Assembly: GCA_003116975.1 (NCBI GenBank)
Contig: BGKB01000004.1
Coordinates: forward strand, 310,001 to 374,000
Direction: 5' to 3'
From: Aurantiochytrium sp. KH105
Lineage: Eukaryota; Sar; Bigyra; Thraustochytrida; Thraustochytriidae
Length of the DNA: 64,000 bases
Part shown: positions 56,955-64,000 of the stretch, piece by piece
How positions within the stretch are numbered: position 1 is the stretch's first letter
Layout of the letters: the number at the start of each line of letters is the position of its first letter
Notes under the pieces: generated by a model
What the model was told of the DNA's origin: nothing
Database searches by the model: none
What the model saw: the letters and a program-made list of their open reading frames with translations, nothing else
Made by a program: the position numbers and the translations under genes

Positions 56955-58994
56955 ATGTCGGGCGCGCTTGCAGAGCAAATGTCGGCTGTGAAATCGCCTA
57001 GCAATACGAAATGTTCATGCACACTGAAATGGTGCCAGAATAAACAAGGTCCTTTCCGCACTTCCGAGATTTACAGAAGCAACCGTCACACGAGAACAGA
57101 TGCAGCAGCACTTCGCGAGAGCAAGGCGCGAGATGTAATATTCAACAGATTGCGGCAGAATGTTGCTACAGGGACAAGAGCAAGAAGCCGCTTCCGCTGG
57201 CATCATTTTAACCCAAACTCTTTTGAGTTCGACACACGTAAGACGAACGATTGGGTCTTGAAGTCTGATATAACCCAAGTGATAGCTGCCGAAACGGCAA
57301 TGTCTCCTCCACCGGCTGGTGAGAGGGCTGTATGGAAGACTAGCAAATGGGTACTGGCGAGCGATAAGCTCACACCAAAGTCGATAGCGGAGCGCAGACT
57401 CACAAGTCACATCGCTTCGCCTGAGCGCAGTCAGGCAAAACGCTGTCGAACATCGCGTGCCCGCTATGCAGAGAGTGACGCTGACTATGAGCGCACCCAG
57501 AAGGCGCGAAAGCTTGACGCGAAGCTTGAAGTTGCGAACCAGAGGAGTGATGAGGCAAAGAATGAAATTAGGCGACTGTCACATGAGGCCAGCTCTGCTA
57601 AGAAACGTGCGCAGGCTCTCCTTGTCAAGACCTCGAATGCAAGCCAAGCTGACGCTCGTGCTAATACTCTCTCAGAGAGATTGGCAACTCTTACGGATTT
57701 CACGATTAATGAACTCCAAAGCGACAAAGAAAAGCTGACAGTGTATAATCAGAAACTGACAACAGAGAACAAAGAGCTTCAAGCTGAACTCCAGAAGCTC
57801 CGTGAAGAACGAGACGCTGCCGTCAGCGATTCCAAACAGGCCAAGAAAGAAGCGCGGGCGAAGGCCAAAGAGGCGAAAGATTATTACGCCATTTTGCGAG
57901 AAGCGGTCACAAAAACTTCTTCTTCTCAAGTTCCTCTAAGGTGGGCATCTTTCAAGTCGATTCCGCGCTTCGCCAGAATACTTCGATTTTACACTGGCGT
58001 CAGCGGCGTATCTGCTTTCGACGAAATAGTGTCTGCAGTCCATAATTTCGGTGGCTGTCACGCGAAGCAGCGCAGTGCAGCTACCGCCAAGTGGCAGAGC
58101 TTTCGTGAGGACAAGGGGTTCGCGAAGTCTGAACAAGGACTGAAAAAAAAGCTCAATAGGTCCGAAGCCTCGGACAGTCTTTCAACTCCGTCAAGCAGAT
58201 CGCCCTCTCACCGAAACGCTCCTCTTTTGCTTGAGGACAAACTTCTCATTACGCTGATGATCCTGCGCCTTAATTTGAGTCAGATCGTGATGGGTTCGTT
58301 GTTTGATGTCCACCAATCCACGATATCGCGAACCTTTGAATTCGGCATCCATCTTCTGCATCGTACTTTCTCACGCATGTTTCCAACTCCGTTGCCGTGT
58401 ATGCTGGATGTTACGTGCCCCACAGACGTCTCTGAGCGATTTGGTCACCATACGGTCAGCTGGATTCTTGATGCCACTGAGCTCGAAATTCAAGTACCAG
58501 ACAACCCAATGGCACAGAGTGCAACTTGGAGCGAATACAAGGCGCGCAATACAGCCAAGTTGCTGATTGGTCTGAGTGCTTGTGGTACTATTGCATGGCA
58601 GTCTGCTGCCTATCCAGGACGTATATCAGACCCCAAACTGACAGAGCGATCGGGTTTCTACGAGGTCTGCGCTCACCCGGGTCAAAGCATCATGGCTGAC
58701 AAAGGTTTCGTAATCTTCGATGAGCTGGCCAAGCGAAAGGGTGCATATCTGTACATGCCACCAAAACGATTCAAGGGGCAGCACACGCTTACACGAGAGG
58801 AGGCAAATGACACACGGAAAATCGCAAACTTTCGGATTCACGTAGAGAGAGCAATAAATCGTGTCAAAGACTACCATTGGCTCACTCAAAAGGTCCCAAT
58901 CCACCAGGTGGATATGATAACTGCGGCTTTCAAGGTCGCGTGCTGCCTAGTGAGTCTTAATGGCCCGCCCATCACGGCACCTGCAAAAAAGTAA
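56955..58994 (+). CDS. Transposase, THAP-like N-terminus, coiled coil, HTH and DDE_Tnp_4 catalytic domain
   Basis: This 679-residue protein is a PIF/Harbinger-ISL2EU-type transposase. The N-terminus has a THAP-like pattern: CTLKWCQNK (compare C-x4-C-x-N) and later RWHHFNPNSF (compare C-x2-H-F-x-P-x-x-F), with the third zinc-binding Cys replaced by Arg. Residues about 175-315 are a charged coiled coil. A helix-turn-helix follows (LLLEDKLLITLMILRLNLSQIVMG, QSTISRTF). The catalytic triad is visible as Asp in SWILDATE, Asp in IMADKGF and Glu in RIHVERAINRVK, with the family block AQSATWSEYKARNTAKLLIG between. The frame opens upstream at a GTG (56946); the first ATG is 56955. No intron or stop interrupts it, so it is probably functional. 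Confidence 0.95.
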   Translation: MSGALAEQMSAVKSPSNTKCSCTLKWCQNKQGPFRTSEIYRSNRHTRTDAAALRESKARDVIFNRLRQNVATGTRARSRFRWHHFNPNSFEFDTRKTNDWVLKSDITQVIAAETAMSPPPAGERAVWKTSKWVLASDKLTPKSIAERRLTSHIASPERSQAKRCRTSRARYAESDADYERTQKARKLDAKLEVANQRSDEAKNEIRRLSHEASSAKKRAQALLVKTSNASQADARANTLSERLATLTDFTINELQSDKEKLTVYNQKLTTENKELQAELQKLREERDAAVSDSKQAKKEARAKAKEAKDYYAILREAVTKTSSSQVPLRWASFKSIPRFARILRFYTGVSGVSAFDEIVSAVHNFGGCHAKQRSAATAKWQSFREDKGFAKSEQGLKKKLNRSEASDSLSTPSSRSPSHRNAPLLLEDKLLITLMILRLNLSQIVMGSLFDVHQSTISRTFEFGIHLLHRTFSRMFPTPLPCMLDVTCPTDVSERFGHHTVSWILDATELEIQVPDNPMAQSATWSEYKARNTAKLLIGLSACGTIAWQSAAYPGRISDPKLTERSGFYEVCAHPGQSIMADKGFVIFDELAKRKGAYLYMPPKRFKGQHTLTREEANDTRKIANFRIHVERAINRVKDYHWLTQKVPIHQVDMITAAFKVACCLVSLNGPPITAPAKK

Positions 58995-59012
58995 GCACTG
59001 AATCTTCTTATC

Positions 59013-61473
59013 TCAAAAGCTTACGTCATTCTCTTGATTAGGATCAGCCTCCGCATCATCAGCGCAGAGTTCCGACTCCCAAGCCTCAGAGAGCTCAGGA
59101 GAGATTTTGTCGAGACCTGTCCGTTGTAGCTCGGCAGTCGCGTAGTTGTACCAGAGATCATAGCGAGTTTTCGCCGCATGTTCTTTCGTGTACATAACCG
59201 ACATGCCCGTTTCACCTTCCTCAGTACCTTGCGCGCATACTTCAATGAGCTTGAAGATTTTAGGAATCAATGTGGACTTCTCTCGCATTTGCAAATCCCG
59301 CAGAACGGAATTGACTACAGCAGGAGGGCAGGGGTCGTAGGCTCCACGACCAAGATCATTTGACATGCACACCGGGTTGTGCTTCTTTCTCTGTTCTTGT
59401 TGGGAAGGATCAGCCTTCTCAAAGACGAGATAAGAGATCTCATTGTTCACCAGGTCCTCCTCGACTTTAGCACGTGCCGTGTTCCATTCACAGCGCATAC
59501 TCGTTGGACAGTTGTCGCGCGGGTCTCGGCGACGAAGATTCTGCACGGCTTGTAGCAAAGCACACACGTGCACGCATCCCTGATCAACTCGGGCGGCAGG
59601 GCAGGCGCACATCTGGTCACAGACTTTTGTCACGTACGGAGGCCGTCCGTCCATCGCTTCATGCCATTCGATGGAACAACGCACAAAGACAGGATAGGTT
59701 GAATTGACCATTGACCTTGGGCAGTGAAGCCTGAACCAGCACTCTTTGGCAGGCTTGTCTCCATTCGGTACGAAGTAGGCTGCGAATCCGCGAAGATGTG
59801 TGCGGAAGCAAATGCGCTTGTAACCTTTTCGAAAAACACCTTTCTTCGTACATACGTCCTTGAAATGTTTCTGCAACAACTGTTCCGAGACCAGCGGCGC
59901 TCGCTCTTGCATTTCGCCGATATAGGTGATCCAGCGGTCTGACGGGATGGCGGCAAGTGCAGCCTTGGCTTCGGCGTTGTCTATCAGTGGAAGGTCTACA
60001 TTCCGCCCGCAGTTTCTCAACAGCTGCAGGACGCTGAGGCCCTCTGGGCAACGCAGATTGGTAAGCTGGCGATTCTCTTTCTTTGCTGCTGCTTCAGCAG
60101 CCATTTGGGCACGCACGCTCGCGCGAAGCTCATGCTTTTTCTTGCCAGACGCAAATTGCCCGCGAGTGCGGAGCCAGCGGGCCAACTGGGCAAGCGATGC
60201 TGTGTCAACATGTTCCTCACGCATCTTGGCCCCGATAATAAGGTCTTCTGTGAGCTGCACAGGCTGGACTGTGTCCTGAGGCTGAATCACAGAATAGCCC
60301 CGACCAACGTCATGGTGTTTCGGCTTCTCCCTCTGGCATCCACATCCATCACGCATGCAAAGCAGACCCAGGGAGATGAGGTCCACTTGCTCGCGGTCGA
60401 AGCTTGTTTTGCCGAAACGTACAATGCATCCCGAGTCAATCGCCACCTTCTCATCGAGATAATTGATCTCGCGCTTTGCAAGGTGCAGCGCGATGCCCCC
60501 AAGAAGACCGCCCTTCGCCCTTTTCATGTCCGAGACAACATCCTCTTTGCGTAGTTGCTTCGCGAAAATTGTTGCAGAGAATGTCCGCGAGCTGATCAGG
60601 GTCTTTCCAGCTTTCCAGCGTGACTCCGCGATGCAAGAGCAGCTCCATGACGGACAGTGCCGTTTTTGCCCCAACGCCTTTAAGGTTGTGATAGTCCGAA
60701 TCCACGAGTAACGCGTACGCAAGGCACACAGCGGCCGCCGCTTCACGCGGTTCGCATGCGTGGTGTCCTACAACTCTGTCAATGATAAGACCCAAGTCAC
60801 GTGGACGGTCGCAGAGCGCGTTTGATTCATCTTCTGGCGCAGTATTTGCCGCTGGGTCGTAGAGAATGCCCAAACCGTCCTGCCAGAAGCCCGGTGGGAT
60901 GACAACGACATTTCCGCCGCGGTGAACGAGCATGTCTGAGTCAACTGAGATAATGTATTGGATGGAACCTTCATGGAGCAACGCCACAAGCGTGTGATCT
61001 GCCTCGTAGGGTGCCACCACATAGGGGTATCCCTCCACTCGCAACTGCCTGATGACTGCGTAAACAAGATCACGGGTGACGCCAGCGTTTGCCTTTGAGA
61101 TCTTTTCCATGAGCGCGGTCGAAGGCTCCTCGCCGGCGTTGAGGCAAGCTTGTAGGTCTTCCATCAAACCTTGGACCATTTTATCGCGTTTGTTGCTTCT
61201 TGCAGAGTTCGTGCTTGCCTTTATTTCGTTTGAAACGCCATCGAAGACGACGATAGGGCGAGCGCCCCATGTTTTGAGCTTCTTAAGCCGCCCAATAAAA
61301 CCTTGCACGATGCTAGTGAAGTTGCCCTTTGAGACCTCTTCATGCTGCACGCTCACGTACATGTGCAGCCAGACTGAGGCGTCAATCCCAACATCCTTGT
61401 CGCGCAAGAGTTCATAGAGCTGGACGTTGCGTTGCTTCGAACGTAGTTGTTTGAGCAGCTCCGTAACGCCCAT
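59013..61473 (-). CDS. Transposon partner protein: XPG/FEN1-type nuclease + SAP + SWIM zinc finger (one frameshift)
   Basis: Starts at the ATG at 61473. The first 300 codons are an XPG/FEN1/EXO1-like 5' nuclease with acidic metal ligands present: GIDASVWLHMY, PIVVFDG, APYEADHTLVAL, VDSDML, VDSDYHNLKGVGAKTAL (the last being the helix-hairpin-helix region). Near 60565-60568 the coding frame moves by one base; dropping one base from the run of four restores a continuous frame that runs to a stop at 59013, about 820 residues in all. After the shift come a SAP-like motif (LARWLRTRGQFASGKKKHEL, about 60131-60215) and a SWIM zinc finger (CACP...CVHVC, about 59558-59612). The SAP-SWIM part resembles the second protein of ISL2EU elements, which as I know them end in a YqaJ nuclease; none is seen here. 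Unspliced frames overlap from 60451 to 60746. The shift could be an assembly error, a disabling mutation or programmed. Confidence 0.88.
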
Positions 61474-61707
61474 GGCGACACGAGATCACGCTTCTGGCTT
61501 CTTCGCTCCGAGTCCCACGCGCTCGCTGCTTTTGCGCGCGCAAGCACCCGCGCACGCGCCTCCAGCGCGCAGACAGTCTGCTACGGTTAAGTTGCAGCTC
61601 TGATCTCTTTTCGCGCAAGGCCCTCTCCCTGCTTACCAGTAGTTATTCTGACAGGTGGGGGGTAGATTAAGGAGAAATTGCACGTTTTCAGGCGTTTCAG
61701 AGCACCA
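61474..61707. other. 5' leader of the nuclease gene inside the transposon
   Basis: These bases lie between the nuclease ATG and the right terminal repeat and should contain the minus-strand promoter. A segment at about 61656-61678 is loosely similar, in inverted orientation, to 56679-56699 near the left end and may be a subterminal transposase-binding site. Confidence 0.4.
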
Positions 61708-61730
61708 ATGCATATTGTCTATTGATGATC
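61708..61730 (-). repeat. Right terminal inverted repeat
   Basis: Exact reverse complement of 56641-56663, ending ctattgatgatc. Confidence 0.95.
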
Positions 61731-61774
61731 GATTGCTTGGCTTCTTAACCAAGTCGGCGAATCGATCGATCAAT

Positions 61775-61800
61775 CGATCGTTTGATTGATCAAACGATCG
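61775..61800. repeat. Palindrome with 11-bp arms
   Basis: Arms cgatcgtttga and tcaaacgatcg around a 4-base loop (ttga), 44 bases outside the right transposon end, within a run of atcgatcgat-like sequence. Confidence 0.85.
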
Positions 61801-62100
61801 AGCGAACGCTTCATCGCCTCGAGGATTGACGGGTCGATGGATGACACTTGGCTTGGCTGTGAGTGAGATTCGAAGAGGGGATGCGGAGCGGAGCGATGGG
61901 AAAGAAGCGCGGATCCGGCTCGCTGGACCTGGCGGCAGCCGTGCTGCAGCGTCAGCGGCGGTATGGATGCAGGGTGCGCGGCTGGTTTGTGGGTGGGAGC
62001 AGCGCGGGATCCGAGATCGATCTAGATTGACATGAACGCAAATGCAGCCAACGGGCTTCCATTCAAGGAGCAGTAGTCGTAGGAGGAGGCTGAGTCGCGT

Positions 62101-62180
62101 CGAGCCGCGTCGAGCCGCGTCGAGCCGCGTCGAGCCGCGTCGAGCCGAGTCGAGCCGCGTCGAGCCGAGTCGAGCCGAGC
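62101..62180. repeat. Decamer minisatellite, eight units
   Basis: Eight tandem copies of cgagccgcgt with variants cgagccgagt and cgagccgagc; partial units flank it on both sides. Confidence 0.95.
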
Positions 62181-62355
62181 CGAGTCGACCAGGGTTGAAG
62201 TGTTCGCTAGCTATAGCTAGATAGCCTCAAGAAGAACGAACGCAGGGTCGTGCCACGACCCAGCCAGGTCCACGCGTCGCGGCGCACCGCCTCGGATCCA
62301 TCGCAGCGTCGTCGCATGGCACGGCGAGGCGCGAAACGGCGCGAGGAGGCGGCGC

Positions 62356-62610
62356 GAGGCGAGGCGAGGCGAGGCGAGGCAAGGCGAAGCGCGGCCAATG
62401 ACGTGAGGCGGGCGCGGCGCCCGGACGACTCGGTTCGGGGAAGGTGTGCGCTTGCGAACAAGTGCAAAGCCCCCACAGGAACCGTGCCGCGCAACCGCCG
62501 CGCGATTGAGTACCACCAGTCTCGCCTCGCCTCGCCCCGTCAAGTCTCATTGTTAATCCAACAACTGACAATGCCGTCGCGAGGAGAGGCGAGGTGAGGC
62601 GAGGCGAGGC
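62356..62610. repeat. Pentamer gaggc repeats in both orientations
   Basis: Five gaggc units at 62356-62380, reverse-complement units (ctcgc) at about 62522-62538, and further gaggc units at about 62586-62610. Inverted copies could form a stem. Confidence 0.8.
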
Positions 62611-64000
62611 GGGCTTTCAAAATTGCCGAGTCTTCGCAAGAAGTTGACCCGCTCTATCTGTCAGCTTTGAGGCGGCGGCGATCTATCGGTCGCTGCCGGC
62701 CGGCCGAGCTCACAGATTGAACAAGATATAAGAAAACGCTGACTCGGCTCGCCTTGCCTCGCCCGTACTAATAATAACTTTAACTTTTCAAAAATCACTC
62801 GTGATCAGCATAGCCAGCTGCAGCTGCAGCGGTCCGAAGCGACGAGGCCCTAACGGCTGCCCACGCGGGGAGAACGTTGACTTCGTTGAGGAGATGATCG
62901 TACGATATAAAACGCTCTGCGCGGGCTTGCTTGCTTGCTTGCTTTGGTTGCGGACAGGGTGGCCCATCTCATCCTGGTTCAAATGAAACTCGATCGAGGC
63001 GAGCAGGCTGTTCAGACAAACAAGATCGAGAAAGGCGACTGATCAGCAGTGGCAGCTGCAGTTCACTTTTACAGGACCAACACGATCACATGTCTTGCGG
63101 GTCGCCGGGCTGCCAGGCACATTCCATCGATTCAGCATCAGGATGCTTTCCTACGTCGCCCCAACCGTCCGGCCGGCAGGGATTTGCTACTACGTCCAAT
63201 CAACGACTGCCTCTCGCCTTTTCGCGACATCGTTTCAGCCATCCCTGGATCTTCGTTCCCGCGTGCCAGCTTGTCAGTTGCCATGCCTGTTGGTTGCACC
63301 GCCTTGGCCGTTGCATCGTGCCTTCGAGCCCCCTGCACTCCTTTCGCTCTCCTCTTCATCCAAGAAGGCGCCCCTGCACATTTTTTCCGAGGCTCGTTGC
63401 GTCGCCTCTTCGGCGGTTTCCAGCCGTCTCAGATTATTTTTTTCGTTTCTGCGTCCCGCGGCGCCGCGCGACCTACATCGTTCGCATCGGCCGTTTCCTT
63501 CCAGCACATGGCAGCCAGGACGGACGCACGTCCTCGCTCGACGCAATCGACCTTAGGGACGGGCCGTCCGCGGTGGGTCGATCGATGGACGATCGATCTC
63601 CTGCGCGAGGCCAGAACCCTGAGCAAAGCAGAGCAGTGCAGAGCTCGCTGCAGCTGCCACTGCTGACCGCAGGCTGGCAAGCAATTCCTTCGCTTCGTCG
63701 TGCAGAGAAATTGGAATTCGCTTTCCCTTCCTTTGTCATTTGCTTCCTCCGTCCCGTTTTTTCCGTTCGTTCGTTCATTCTCGATCGATTTTTTATCCAT
63801 CGATCCATCGGGCTCGGGCTCGGGCTCATGCTCGGTCTCCGTACGCTGCGCTCTTTCTCCGGACGCCATTCTGTTCCAGCCAGCCATCGCCCAGGCTCAA
63901 ACTACGCACAGCAGGGGACGCACGCACGACCCCACGTGGCACCGCCGCTCGCGCCGGCTGCCGGGGCTCAGGGACCGCGCTTGACAAGCAAGTAGCCTCC

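Larger units (their letters stand above)
56641..61730. mobile_element. DNA transposon, PIF/Harbinger-ISL2EU-like, with XPG nuclease partner gene
   Basis: The element is 5,090 bases including 23-bp perfect terminal inverted repeats. It carries a transposase gene on the plus strand and an XPG-SAP-SWIM gene on the minus strand, stops facing each other 18 bases apart. The outer boundary is ambiguous because the repeat ends in gatc, which is itself palindromic: the target duplication may be AT (2 bp, which as I recall is usual for ISL2EU) or GATC. The transposase is intact, so the element may be recent or active; the partner gene has one frameshift. No further open genes lie between the repeats. 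Confidence 0.92.
61731..64000. other. Repeat-rich right end, no supportable gene
   Basis: Contains a palindrome, a decamer minisatellite and pentamer repeats. A 354-codon open frame at 62931-63995 has an Arg/Ser/Pro-rich translation without domains and overlaps several equally long frames, so I do not call it a gene. Confidence 0.5.

Noticed and set aside
62101-62180. CRISPR-like repeat array
   Set aside because: Units are 10 bases in direct tandem with no spacers; it is a minisatellite.
62931-63995. 354-codon plus-strand frame at the right end
   Set aside because: Low-complexity translation without a domain; two other frames on the same strand are similarly open over the same stretch.
1-64000. 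tRNA, rRNA or other structured RNA genes
   Set aside because: Reading the intergenic stretches by eye I found no cloverleaf with a recognisable T-loop and no rRNA blocks; a covariance-model search would be needed to exclude small ones.

Overview
The window looks like nuclear DNA of a compact, GC-rich microbial eukaryote. A splicing factor gene (SF3B3), a phosducin-like chaperone, an SLC10 carrier with one clean GT-AG intron and a THAP/DDE transposon all argue against a prokaryote. Nearly intronless, very long genes, GC-rich intergenic DNA full of simple repeats, and the mix of lipid-metabolism and B12-salvage genes suggest a labyrinthulomycete (thraustochytrid-like) stramenopile. That assignment is inference, not proof.

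Layout. 0-0.5 kb: the N-terminal part of SF3B3/RSE1 runs off the left edge on the minus strand. 1.4-2.1 kb: a small secreted protein of unknown function. 4.0-5.3 kb: an SLC10-type sodium/organic anion symporter with one intron. 5.8-8.7 kb (minus): a two-domain fatty acyl-CoA reductase preceded by two acyl-CoA-binding domains. 9.8-36.6 kb (minus): one uninterrupted reading frame of about 8,940 codons, a midasin-like protein with six AAA modules, an ASH/HYDIN-like beta-domain region and four VWA domains. 37.8-40.3 kb: a divergent pair encoding CobS and CobT, the last steps of cobalamin nucleotide-loop assembly. 40.8-44.7 kb: a phosducin-like protein and a glycerophosphodiester phosphodiesterase, divergent, sharing a promoter region that carries a cluster of 16-bp palindromes. 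45.1-51.0 kb (minus): an ankyrin-PH-IQ-PH-IQ-WW-CH scaffold protein and a low-complexity nuclear-looking protein with a SANT-like C-terminus. 51.0-56.6 kb: a long stretch without a supportable gene, rich in microsatellites.

56.64-61.73 kb: a complete DNA transposon of about 5.09 kb with 23-bp perfect terminal inverted repeats. It encodes a THAP-like/DDE_Tnp_4 transposase of the PIF/Harbinger-ISL2EU type. Tail-to-tail with it lies a second gene whose product joins an XPG/FEN1-type nuclease, a SAP motif and a SWIM zinc finger. In the ISL2EU elements I know of, the partner protein carries a YqaJ-type exonuclease, so an XPG nuclease in that place is the most unusual system in the window. The nuclease gene carries one apparent 1-base frameshift in an A-run. 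61.7-64 kb: repeat-rich DNA with no convincing gene.

Starts were checked at the base level. Several of the longest open frames begin at GTG or TTG; for those I give the first in-frame ATG instead (giant gene 36627, CobS 38949, scaffold protein 48550, transposase 56955).
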